Shown here: positions 8,448 to 16,791 of the stretch, piece by piece | Numbering within the stretch: position 1 is the first letter of the stretch | Layout of the letters: each line of letters opens with the position of its first letter | Assembly (NCBI GenBank): GCA_948957135.1 | Contig: CARDBT010000015.1 | Coordinates: forward strand, 1 to 64,000 | DNA: 64,000 nucleotides | Direction of reading: 5' to 3' | DNA from: COE1 sp910588595 | GTDB taxonomy: Bacteria > Bacillota > Clostridia > Lachnospirales > Lachnospiraceae | Position numbers and translations under genes: made by a program | Notes under the pieces: generated by a model | The model's database searches: none | The model's input: only the letters and a program-made list of their open reading frames with translations | What the model was told of the DNA's origin: nothing

Positions 8448-8655
8448 TGAAAAATCATTCCTGTTATCTGTACGTCCTGTTTTGTGTGATATTTGTGTCA
8501 AATTCAGATTACGCAAGACATTACCTTTTATGCCTTTGCCTCTTCACCTCCTTCATTTGGCAAATCATTTGAAAGATAAAACATCTTTCAGATGATTTTA
8601 TCTCCTGCAAACTATGGCGCACATTTGATAAAAAGCATTTTTCAAACTTACTCTG
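8437..8655. mobile_element. MITE-like element, copy B (diverged, 219 bp)
   Basis: The left end TAGAGTATGTTTGAAAAAT and right end ATTTTTCAAACTTACTCT are mutated versions of the family ends. The interior shares CTCCTTCATTTGGCA with copies C and D but has an extra block of about 50 bp. This looks like an old copy. The rest of the gap to 8872 shows nothing recognisable. Confidence 0.65.
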
Positions 8656-8872
8656 GTACTATATTGACCTTTTGTGTTTCATGGTAGATAGTTTCGTTGT
8701 CTTTGGTTACGGCTGCGTGTCCTTCCACCGCCTTGCAGACTGGCAAAATAATTATCTCAATATACCATGATCAACTTTAAGTCATTACACTGGACTGAAA
8801 AAAGATTTGATTTCACCCCGCTACCCAATGTATTGTAAAATGATAGTACTAATGCGGTAAAGAGGCAGGGTG

Positions 8873-10105
8873 ATGCAATGTGAGAGGACGGGGAAAAGTA
8901 CGAGTGAGAAGATAAAGAGCCAGAGCCGCAAAAGACAGATCAGGGAGCGCATCAGGTATGTGCTGAACTGTATGTTTCGGTATAGCCAGCACCTGCTGGA
9001 ATGGCTGCCATGTAAAAACAACAGAATCTGCTTCATCACGCTGACCAGAAAAGGATACGTGGACAATATGGGCTGTATTGCGCAGGCATTGACGGAAAGG
9101 AGATGCGGGGTGGAGATCGTCTGGATCACAAAATACCCGGAAACGTGCAATGCTGCAACGGACAGCGGGATCAGGGTGGTCTTATATCATACCTTAAGGC
9201 ATTTTTACCTGCAGTTTACCGCAGGAATCATCATATCCGACGATTCACTGTACCATGGACTGATCAGACGCAAAAAGCAGATCTACCTCAATGTGTGGCA
9301 TGGAGGGATCAATTATAAACAGTTGGGCAGGGAAGGGGTATCCTTTGAAGAGCCGCTGATGGAAAAAATATTTGTGCTAAAGAATCCATGTCCTGACTAT
9401 ATGGTGGCAGGGAGCAGGTTCTTTGAAGAGAACATAAAGGCTGCCTTTGGGTTTGACAGGACGGTATTTCTGGAATGTGGGCTGCCTAGAAATGATGTGC
9501 TATTCCGCAACCCCTTGTTGCGGGGAAAAGCAAAGAAGTTTTATGGTATCGAACATAAAAATGTGATCTTATATGCGCCGACGTTTCGGGCAAAAAATGA
9601 CAGCCGTGTCATCGATGGGATCGATTTTGATGAGCTGGCAGAGGCAGCACAGAAGCGGTATGGCGGCGAGTGGGTCGTGCTGTACAGGGCACATTATTTT
9701 GTGCAGGACACAGCAGTTTATGGCAGGAATGTGATCGATGTATCTGGTTATGGGGAGATGCAGGAGATTCTGATCGACGCAGACCTATTGATCTCTGATT
9801 ACTCATCGTGTATGTGGGATTTTTCTTTTCTGTACAGACCGATCGTCGTATATGCGCCAGATGAGAGAGATTACTGTGAAAGGGATAGGGGACTGACCAA
9901 AGCTGGAAAAAGAATGCCGTATCCCAAGGCTGGATCTATGGGGGAGCTGACCAGGATCATAGGGGAACACGACTTTTCGTCAGATGTCAGGAAAATAAAG
10001 GAGCACCACAAGGAGATGGGGGCTTTTGAAACGGGAGATGCGATTAAGTATGTTACGGATTTTATCATTTTGAAAACAAGCGGAGACGAAGGAGAACACG
10101 TATGA
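8873..10105 (+). CDS. CDP-glycerol glycerophosphotransferase family protein (TagB/TagF type)
   Basis: A 410-residue membrane-associated enzyme of the Glyphos_transf family, which moves glycerol phosphate (or a related polyol phosphate) from a CDP donor to a teichoic-acid chain or primer. Family motifs are visible: NVWHGG near residue 142, GLPRNDVLF, LYAPTFR and the donor-site segment LLISDYSS followed by DFSF near residue 305. The N-terminus is basic and amphipathic. Size suggests a single-addition primase (TagB-like) rather than a long polymerase. ATG 8873 follows AGAGG; a GTG one codon earlier is also possible. It overlaps tagD by 4 nt. Confidence 0.88.
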   Translation: MQCERTGKSTSEKIKSQSRKRQIRERIRYVLNCMFRYSQHLLEWLPCKNNRICFITLTRKGYVDNMGCIAQALTERRCGVEIVWITKYPETCNAATDSGIRVVLYHTLRHFYLQFTAGIIISDDSLYHGLIRRKKQIYLNVWHGGINYKQLGREGVSFEEPLMEKIFVLKNPCPDYMVAGSRFFEENIKAAFGFDRTVFLECGLPRNDVLFRNPLLRGKAKKFYGIEHKNVILYAPTFRAKNDSRVIDGIDFDELAEAAQKRYGGEWVVLYRAHYFVQDTAVYGRNVIDVSGYGEMQEILIDADLLISDYSSCMWDFSFLYRPIVVYAPDERDYCERDRGLTKAGKRMPYPKAGSMGELTRIIGEHDFSSDVRKIKEHHKEMGAFETGDAIKYVTDFIILKTSGDEGEHV

Positions 10106-10530
10106 AAAGAGTGATTACTTACGGGACGTTTGACCTGCTGCACTATGGTCATATCAATCTGTTGAGACGGGCGAAAGCACTCGGGGATTATCTGATCGTA
10201 GTGCTTTCGAGTGACGAGTTTAACTGGAGTGAGAAACACAAGAAATGCTATTTTACATATGAGGAGCGCAGACAGCTGATCGAGGCGATCCGTTATGTGG
10301 ATCTGGTCATACCAGAGAACAACTGGGAACAGAAGGTGAGTGATGTCAAGGAGTACCACATCGATACCTTTGTGATGGGGGACGACTGGGTGGGAAAGTT
10401 TGACTTTCTGAAGGAGTACTGCGAGGTGGTCTATCTGTCAAGAACACCTGAGATATCGACGACACAGATCAAGAATGACCTGAACTGCATTCATACCTAT
10501 GATAGATCTGCGGACAGTGCGATACAATAA
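10102..10530 (+). CDS. tagD: glycerol-3-phosphate cytidylyltransferase
   Basis: This 142-residue nucleotidyltransferase makes CDP-glycerol from CTP and glycerol-3-phosphate, the donor for the flanking transferases. The HxGH motif is HYGH (residues 14-17) within ITYGTFDLLHYGH, and the C-terminal signature RTPEISTTQIK is the second nucleotide-binding motif. Length is slightly above B. subtilis TagD. Its ATG overlaps the stop of the upstream transferase (ATGA), showing translational coupling. Confidence 0.95.
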   Translation: MKRVITYGTFDLLHYGHINLLRRAKALGDYLIVVLSSDEFNWSEKHKKCYFTYEERRQLIEAIRYVDLVIPENNWEQKVSDVKEYHIDTFVMGDDWVGKFDFLKEYCEVVYLSRTPEISTTQIKNDLNCIHTYDRSADSAIQ

Positions 10531-10653
10531 CAGGATATGGCTGGATCAGAACGAATGGAAGATGACAGACGGGTTGAATGAGACTATGTCAAAAAAATAA
10601 CAAAGAGGCGTATCGGGAATTTTTGATAGACGATAGCGCATGGAGAAGTCAAG

Positions 10654-13098
10654 ATGAAGATAGGAAAGAAGATAAAAAGTGTCACAAACTACGGGAAGGG
10701 AGTAGTCAAAAAACTAAAGGATGAATACTGGCGTGCGAAGTGCGATTACATAAAGTATTATGAAGAACTGACTGTTGATGAGAATGCCATTTTGCTGGAA
10801 TCTGTGGGGGCAACCCAGCTAAACGGTAATATTTTCTATATCATAAAATATCTGAAATCATGCGAAAAATATGATTCATTTACGATCTATCTGGCGTCAT
10901 GGGGAAGATACATGAAGAAGATGAGATCCATGCTTGGACATTATGGTATAACTGGCGTTAAGATCGTGATATTCTCGTCAGATGAATATGTCAGACTGCT
11001 TGCCAGTGCAAAATATCTCATTAACGACACTACTTTTCCGCCATATTATATTAAAAAGGATGGACAGATATACCTGAATACATGGCACGGAACGCCATTA
11101 AAGACACTGGGCAGAAGGATACAAAATGACATAGCAATGGGAAATGTGCAGAAGAATTTTGTCGTGTCCGACTACCTGCTCTATCCGAATGAATTTACGA
11201 AAAACGTAATGATACGCGACTATATGTTGGAAAACATTTCTTCAGGTTCATATATTTTAGCAGGATATCCGAGAAATGAAGTGTTTTTTGATGAAGGATC
11301 AAGGGAACAGATCAAGGAAAAGCTAAACCTGAAAGAGAAGCGGATCTATGCGTTTATGCCTACGTGGCGGGGGACTGTAGCAAAGGTTGGTTCTGATAAG
11401 AATAATATATATCTGATGTATCAGTTATATGAGCTTGATCGACAGCTTGCAGATGATGAGATCCTTTATGTCAATTTCCATCCATTTGCAATACACAAAA
11501 AGGACGAGGCTGAGATCAAATCGTTTAAACATATAAGGAAATTTCCGGCAAATTATGAGACATACGATTTTTTGAATATAGCCGATGTTCTGATCACGGA
11601 TTATTCCAGTGTGTTTTTTGATTTTGCCTGCACGTGCAGGAAGATCGTACTTTTCCCATACGATAAAGAGAAGTATTTAAAAGACCGGGGAATTTACATA
11701 GATATGGACAGCCTCCCCTTCCCGCAGGTGTTTGATGTCCCCTCGCTGGTCAGAGAGCTGAGGTCAGAAAAGGGTTATGATGACACAGCGTTTATAAAAA
11801 GATTTAACGCATATGACGGGATTGGTGAGACAAGAAAACTGTGTGATCATGTTATTCTGGGAGAGGACACAGGTCTTCATCCGGTCGGAATACCTCACAA
11901 CGGAAAAGAAAACGTGCTGATCTATGCAGGAAATCTGGACAAAAACGGAATAACATCGTCTTTGAGGTCTACGACGAATATCATTGATCTTGACAAGCGC
12001 AATTACTATATTTCTTTCTATCATGGAAAGGCAAAGAGACATGCAGAACAGCTTGCGACATTTAACGAAAAGGTGAATTTCTTCCCGATCGCAGAGTACT
12101 CAGATCTCACGGTTTCGGACAGGATCGTACGCGAGCTGTACAGAAAAAAAGTAATATTTGCCAAAGGGTATATGAAAAAGATGGAGAAAAGGATCCGTCA
12201 GGATTTTGTGCGTTCATATGGCACAGCAGGATTTGATACCGTGATCCAGTTTAACGGATATGAGAGTGAAGTTATCCTGTTATATAGTCGCTTTGAGGGG
12301 AGAAAGGCGATATTCGTGCACAATGACATGATGCAGGAAATCGGAACCAAGCAAAATCAAAGGATGGATGTCTTGAGATATGCATACAACGCGTTTGACA
12401 AAGTGGTTACAGTTTCGGATAATATCATTCCATCCATATTAAAAATATCAGGAAGGGAAGATAATATCATAACCGTTCGCAATGCGATAGACCATAAGAT
12501 GATATTAGCGCGTTCGATGGAAGATATAGAATTGGATCCATCGACAAAGTGCTCTGTTGGCAGGGCGCGGTTTTATGAAATGATCAATTCAGATCATAAG
12601 AAATTTATCAATATTGGCAGATATTCTCCAGAAAAAGGACATGACAGATTAGTAGATGCTTTCTACAGACTATGGACGGACAATCAGGATATCATGCTTA
12701 TCATAGTAGGAGGAAACAGCAGGGACAGGGGTTATGAAAACCTGTGCAGTAAAGTGAAAGCACTTGGGCTGGCAGATAATGTTATCCTGCTGTTATCGGT
12801 ATCAAATCCTTATCCGATCTTAAAGACTTGTGACTATCTGATACTGAGCTCGTATTATGAGGGGTTCGGACTGGTGCTTGCGGAGGCGGACATCCTTGGG
12901 AAACCTGTCGTATCAACAGATATTGAGGGACCGCGAAGTTTTATGAAAAGGTATGGCGGCACAGTAGTGGACAACTCGGAGGATGGGATTTATGATGGGT
13001 TAAAGCTGTTGTACGAAGATAAGGTTGCAACCATGAGAGTTGATTACGATGTATACAACGCGGAGTATCTTGATGAGTTTGAGAGGTTGTTTGAATGA
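10654..13098 (+). CDS. bifunctional CDP-glycerol glycerophosphotransferase / GT4 glycosyltransferase
   Basis: An 814-residue fusion. Residues about 45-400 are a glycerophosphotransferase domain (LNTWHGTPLKTLG near 145, AGYPRNEVFF, FMPTWRG, LITDYSSVFFDF near 313). Residues about 420-810 are a GT-B glycosyltransferase of the GT4 type, with NIGRYSPEKGHDRL near 653 and the E-x7-E donor motif in EGFGLVLAEA near 745. It probably adds both glycerol phosphate and sugar to a wall teichoic-acid-like polymer, coupling backbone growth to decoration. It lies 123 nt after tagD and runs directly into the permease region. The sugar and the order of reactions cannot be read from sequence. Confidence 0.88.
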   Translation: MKIGKKIKSVTNYGKGVVKKLKDEYWRAKCDYIKYYEELTVDENAILLESVGATQLNGNIFYIIKYLKSCEKYDSFTIYLASWGRYMKKMRSMLGHYGITGVKIVIFSSDEYVRLLASAKYLINDTTFPPYYIKKDGQIYLNTWHGTPLKTLGRRIQNDIAMGNVQKNFVVSDYLLYPNEFTKNVMIRDYMLENISSGSYILAGYPRNEVFFDEGSREQIKEKLNLKEKRIYAFMPTWRGTVAKVGSDKNNIYLMYQLYELDRQLADDEILYVNFHPFAIHKKDEAEIKSFKHIRKFPANYETYDFLNIADVLITDYSSVFFDFACTCRKIVLFPYDKEKYLKDRGIYIDMDSLPFPQVFDVPSLVRELRSEKGYDDTAFIKRFNAYDGIGETRKLCDHVILGEDTGLHPVGIPHNGKENVLIYAGNLDKNGITSSLRSTTNIIDLDKRNYYISFYHGKAKRHAEQLATFNEKVNFFPIAEYSDLTVSDRIVRELYRKKVIFAKGYMKKMEKRIRQDFVRSYGTAGFDTVIQFNGYESEVILLYSRFEGRKAIFVHNDMMQEIGTKQNQRMDVLRYAYNAFDKVVTVSDNIIPSILKISGREDNIITVRNAIDHKMILARSMEDIELDPSTKCSVGRARFYEMINSDHKKFINIGRYSPEKGHDRLVDAFYRLWTDNQDIMLIIVGGNSRDRGYENLCSKVKALGLADNVILLLSVSNPYPILKTCDYLILSSYYEGFGLVLAEADILGKPVVSTDIEGPRSFMKRYGGTVVDNSEDGIYDGLKLLYEDKVATMRVDYDVYNAEYLDEFERLFE

Positions 13099-13167
13099 TT
13101 GTTTTTTCCTGATATTGTCACAGATTGTTTGCCGGAAATTTTTTCTGCCAGGAGAAAAGGAGTTTTT

Positions 13168-14265
13168 ATGGATATACTGACTGGAATTGCAATGTTCTGC
13201 ATACCGCCGCTCTTTGCGGGGATCATTCACGATTATCTGCGGCACGGGGAGATGACTGCAAAAAGAAAAGTCGTATTTTATGCGGTGTATTTTGTTGTCA
13301 TCAATCTGCTGACTCTTGGCGTATCGTATCTTCGGGGTGTGAGGGGGATCCGGTTTGATGGCATGACTGTCACATACAAGATAAAATACATCGGGGTCGG
13401 CATTGCCTGCGGATTTGTCATACCGTTTCCGGTCTGTCTGATCGCGGAGGAGATGATCACACTCGGCGGGATCAAGAGATACTCTGTACGGTTTATCAAG
13501 GACATTAGGAAATATCTGCCCTACGCAGTGCGCTCTGCGAAGGCAGATCTGCGGTCGGAGGTGTCAAACTCGTATCTCGACTGGATGTGGTGGCTGATAG
13601 AGCCTTTCTGCATGATGCTGATCTACACTTTGATCTTTGGCGTAGTGTTCCACGCGTCGGAGCAGTATTTTCCCGTTTTCATTTTTATCGGGATCACGAT
13701 GTGGGGATTTTTCTCGAGAAGTGTGTCGGGCAGTGTGAACACAGTGAGAGCCAGCAGGGGGATCATCACAAAGATCTATATGCCAAAGTACATCCTGCTC
13801 CTGTCTAAAATGTTTGTGAACGGTTTTAAGATGATGATATCCTTTGCTGTTGTGGTTGTGATGATGCTTTTTTTCAGGGTCCGCGTAAGCTGGAGCATTC
13901 TGTATGCACTGCCGATCATTCTGGTGCTGTTTTTGTTTACATTTGGAGTGGGGACGATCATGATGCACTATGGGGTGTATGTGAGTGATCTGGGGTACAT
14001 TACGGGAATCGTACTGAGTATGCTGATGTATTTTACCGGAACGTTTTATGATGTGGCAAAGCGCATTCCAGAGCCGTTTGGGGAGCTGCTTGTCACGCTG
14101 AATCCCGTGGCGTTTCTCATATCATCCATGCGGGGCGCGATGCTGTATGGATCCGTACCGTTATCGGGGCTGCTGCTTCTGTGGGGAGGGGTATCGCTGA
14201 TACTCATAGCGCTGGGGGCATTTACGATCTACAGCAATGAGAATGCTTATGTGAAGATCATATAG
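13168..14265 (+). CDS. ABC-2 type permease with N-terminal membrane extension (TagG-like)
   Basis: A 365-residue integral membrane protein. Residues about 1-105 form an extra domain with three predicted membrane helices not found in typical TagG. From about 125 onward it is a standard ABC-2 polysaccharide/teichoic-acid export permease, with SEVSNSYLDWMWWLIEPF, YMPKYILLLSKM and the C-terminal LNPVAFLISSMRGAMLYG. The start at 13168 is chosen for AAAGGAG at 13156-13162; the frame stays open 69 nt further upstream to the preceding stop. It should pair with the ATPase at 14535. A palindrome and a MITE copy separate the two. Confidence 0.85.
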   Translation: MDILTGIAMFCIPPLFAGIIHDYLRHGEMTAKRKVVFYAVYFVVINLLTLGVSYLRGVRGIRFDGMTVTYKIKYIGVGIACGFVIPFPVCLIAEEMITLGGIKRYSVRFIKDIRKYLPYAVRSAKADLRSEVSNSYLDWMWWLIEPFCMMLIYTLIFGVVFHASEQYFPVFIFIGITMWGFFSRSVSGSVNTVRASRGIITKIYMPKYILLLSKMFVNGFKMMISFAVVVVMMLFFRVRVSWSILYALPIILVLFLFTFGVGTIMMHYGVYVSDLGYITGIVLSMLMYFTGTFYDVAKRIPEPFGELLVTLNPVAFLISSMRGAMLYGSVPLSGLLLLWGGVSLILIALGAFTIYSNENAYVKII

Positions 14266-14267
14266 TA

Positions 14268-14300
14268 AGGAACTGTAGGAAAATAAGTGATACAGTTCCT
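14268..14300. repeat. palindromic element AGGAACTGT/ACAGTTCCT
   Basis: The arms AGGAACTGTA (14268-14277) and TACAGTTCCT (14291-14300) form a perfect 10-bp stem. It abuts MITE copy C. Related palindromes lie at 40681-40742 and 61286-61393. Confidence 0.7.
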
Positions 14301-14504
14301 AGAGCGTGTTTGAAAAATGCTTTCTGTCAGATGTACGGCACAGTTTGTGGGAGATTAAATCATCTTACAGATGATGTGCCAAATGAAGGAGTCGTAGCGG
14401 GCTACGTCGACTGAATTTGACGCAAATATCGCGCAAAGTGGTGAATACGACGCTATGGCGTCGTTATACAGATGGCGGGAATGAATTTTCAAACACGCTC
14501 TAGG
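14299..14504. mobile_element. MITE-like element, copy C (about 205 bp)
   Basis: Perfect ends CTAGAGCGTGTTTGAAAAA and its inverse are bounded by CTAG on both sides. The orientation is opposite to copy D. It is inserted between the permease and ATPase genes of the teichoic-acid exporter. Its right end encodes MAGMNFQTRSR in frame with the ATPase, giving a false upstream start at 14472. Confidence 0.85.
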
Positions 14505-14534
14505 CAGGTTCTGATGGAAGTAAGGGGGACAATT

Positions 14535-15266
14535 ATGTCAGATATCGCGATTGACGTGAGGGATGTCAGCATATATTATAGAATCTTGAACAACATGTCC
14601 GTGCAGAGATCATTTTTCCGCAAAAAGGTGCGCAGCGAGGTTTTTGAAGCGGTAAAACATGTATCGTTCCAGGTGGAGGAGGGCGGCATTCTTGGCATTG
14701 TCGGAAAAAACGGCAGCGGCAAATCAACTTTGCTGCGCTCCATAGCAGGTGTGTTCTCGCCCAATACGGGAGTGATCGATCTAAGGGGGCACTCGGTTTC
14801 ACTCATGGCGCTTGGGGTCGGGTTTAAGGAGAATCTGACTGGAAGGGAGAACATCATCTTATCTGGAATGCTGCTGGGATTTTCGGAGAGGGAGATCGAG
14901 GACAAAGCACAGGAGATTATTGATTTTGCTGAGATCGGTGAGTTTATCGACCGGCCTGTCAGGACGTACTCGAGCGGAATGCACTCGAAACTGGCTTTCT
15001 CGATCACGGCGATGCTCAAGAATGACATCATGCTGGTCGATGAAGTTTTAAGTGTCGGGGATGAAAGGTTTAGAAAAAAGAGCCTTGCGAAGATGAAAGA
15101 GCTCATCAACGACGACGATCGGACGGTGATCATCGTGTCACACAGCATAGAGACCCTAAGGGAGCTGTGCGACAGGGTGATGTGGCTTCATGACGGCGAG
15201 ATGAGAGAGATTGGGAACACCAGTTTGGTACTGGAGCATTATTTGAAATTTATGGGGAATGGTTGA
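14535..15266 (+). CDS. tagH: teichoic-acid ABC exporter ATPase (TagH-like)
   Basis: A 243-residue ATPase that should drive the permease at 13168. Walker A GKNGSGKST is near residue 57, signature YSSGMHSKLAF near 160, Walker B IMLVDEVLSVGDE near 182 and the switch histidine in IIVSHSIE. It lacks the C-terminal extension found in B. subtilis TagH and in Wzt. Start ATG 14535 has AAGGGGG six bases upstream; a longer frame starting at 14472 is made by the MITE end and is rejected. A weak hairpin (15267-15287) may end the operon. Confidence 0.9.
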   Translation: MSDIAIDVRDVSIYYRILNNMSVQRSFFRKKVRSEVFEAVKHVSFQVEEGGILGIVGKNGSGKSTLLRSIAGVFSPNTGVIDLRGHSVSLMALGVGFKENLTGRENIILSGMLLGFSEREIEDKAQEIIDFAEIGEFIDRPVRTYSSGMHSKLAFSITAMLKNDIMLVDEVLSVGDERFRKKSLAKMKELINDDDRTVIIVSHSIETLRELCDRVMWLHDGEMREIGNTSLVLEHYLKFMGNG

Positions 15267-15371
15267 GCGGGACAGTGAGGATCCCGTCATTTTCCGTAAA
15301 AGAAACACAATTACAGTAAATACAGCACAGATCCTGTATGAATTTGTCGAACGATTCTGCCCTAAAATGTC

Positions 15372-15400
15372 TTGTGGTAAAGTCTGGAAATGATTATACT
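15372..15400 (+). promoter_or_regulatory. putative promoter of the 15455 gene
   Basis: -35 TTGTGG (15372-15377), 17-nt spacer, -10 TATACT (15395-15400), 55 nt before the start codon. Confidence 0.5.
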
Positions 15401-15454
15401 AAAAACACAAGAAACGTTATAGGATTAACGAAGTGAAAAGAGGGAGATATCATC

Positions 15455-16177
15455 ATGACAAAGGAATCTACAACCATGTTACTGACACTTGTCTTTATGG
15501 CGGTCGGCATCTTATACCAGGTGGCGATCGGAGTGATATACCAAAGGATGATCCAGCAGGCGGACACGCTTTCCGGGACGGACAACAAGCTGCTCAAGCA
15601 ATGCAAGGAACGTTTTATCAACTGCTATAAGCTCAATGGCGGGGTGTCAAACATTCCCGTGTTTGTGGATAAGTATATCAACCGCATCCGCGTGCTGGGG
15701 ATGAGCATCAATTTTATGAAGCATTTATCGGGACAGCTGATGCTGGCTGGTGTTTTCGTCGCGGGATTCGGTGTGTTCAGCGGCATCGTCGAAGGACACC
15801 GGTTCGTCGATCTGCTTCCGTATTATATCATAAGCCTGTTTGGGATTTATCTGTATCTGAGCGCGATGTCCATTGTGGACATGCCAGGGCGCAGGAGAAT
15901 GTTAAAGACAAACCTCACGGATTACCTGGAGAATACGGTTGCGCAGCGGCTCGAGCACGGTATCGTGGAGAAGGAAAAACTTTTGTGGGAACTGGCGCAG
16001 GAGAAAAACGCCAAGGCGGAGAGGCGCGGCAGGTCGGAGATCAAGGCTGCGGAGGAGTCTGATCATGTGGATTTCGATGCTGTTGAAAATCCGGAGAGGA
16101 AGGGACCAGTCTTTTCGCAGGAGGAGGCGCGTGAGCTGGAGGATATCCTTCGCTCCATCATAGGAAACCGGGTGTAG
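15455..16177 (+). CDS. membrane protein of unknown function
   Basis: No family was recognised. The 240-residue product has three predicted membrane helices, at about 7-28, 89-111 and 118-144, followed by a highly charged cytoplasmic tail (about 155-240) rich in Glu, Lys and Arg and predicted helical. The loop between the first two helices contains conserved-looking cysteines (KQCKERFINCY). RBS AGGGAGA lies at 15441-15447. It has its own promoter, so it is probably not part of the teichoic-acid operon. Confidence 0.7.
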   Translation: MTKESTTMLLTLVFMAVGILYQVAIGVIYQRMIQQADTLSGTDNKLLKQCKERFINCYKLNGGVSNIPVFVDKYINRIRVLGMSINFMKHLSGQLMLAGVFVAGFGVFSGIVEGHRFVDLLPYYIISLFGIYLYLSAMSIVDMPGRRRMLKTNLTDYLENTVAQRLEHGIVEKEKLLWELAQEKNAKAERRGRSEIKAAEESDHVDFDAVENPERKGPVFSQEEARELEDILRSIIGNRV

Positions 16178-16238
16178 GATATCCTGACTGGATAATGCCG
16201 GGGCAGTCAGTAAATAATACGATACAGGGGGAGTATTT

Positions 16239-16655
16239 ATGACGATCAGAGTTGGCAGTGATGTGGAGAAGGATCATATTTTATCTGAATATCCATATAC
16301 CGCTCAGGTAATGCATCCGGGAGGAACCTTGATTGTCGCCGTTGAGGGCAGCAGCATACTGGGTTTTTCGTGGTCATTCACAAGACAGATCCCGGCTGCG
16401 GTCGGACAGCGGGAAGAGTTCATCAATGTTATAGAAGTCTTTGACACGAAGCACCAATGTAAGGGGATCGGGAGCCTGATCGTGAAAAAATGCATCGAGA
16501 TGGCAAAAGAGAATGAATGTTATCAGGTAAGGGCATACTGTGATATCAACAATACAGCATCACATATGCTATGGGTGAAGAACGGTTTTACAGTATCACC
16601 TGTTCAAATGGAAAACGGACAGATAGTAGGTTCGTTTGTCGCGTACAAGATATAG
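16239..16655 (+). CDS. GNAT family N-acetyltransferase
   Basis: A 138-residue acetyl-CoA-dependent acyltransferase. The acetyl-CoA pyrophosphate loop is in HQCKGIGSLIVKK (near residue 70), followed by the typical CDINNTASHMLWVKNGF segment (near 107). The substrate is unknown. The start follows GGGGGAG. It lies about 60 nt after the membrane protein and 136 nt before pgi. Confidence 0.85.
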   Translation: MTIRVGSDVEKDHILSEYPYTAQVMHPGGTLIVAVEGSSILGFSWSFTRQIPAAVGQREEFINVIEVFDTKHQCKGIGSLIVKKCIEMAKENECYQVRAYCDINNTASHMLWVKNGFTVSPVQMENGQIVGSFVAYKI

Positions 16656-16717
16656 AGCAGCGGGGGTATGTGAACTGTAATAAAAATCATCTGACACAAA
16701 CAATCGGATGTTTGCAA

Positions 16718-16746
16718 TTGATTTATATGGAAATATTTGTTAGAAT
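16718..16746 (+). promoter_or_regulatory. promoter of pgi
   Basis: -35 TTGATT (16718-16723), 17-nt spacer, -10 TAGAAT (16741-16746), 45 nt before the start. Confidence 0.6.
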
Positions 16747-16791
16747 AAGAGACATAGCTATTAGTGATGATTTTTGTAAAGGAGAATGCAG

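Noticed and set aside
14268..14300. Terminator after the TagG-like permease
   Set aside because: The stem is strong but is followed by GAGCG rather than T residues, and the same palindrome recurs elsewhere as a dispersed element.
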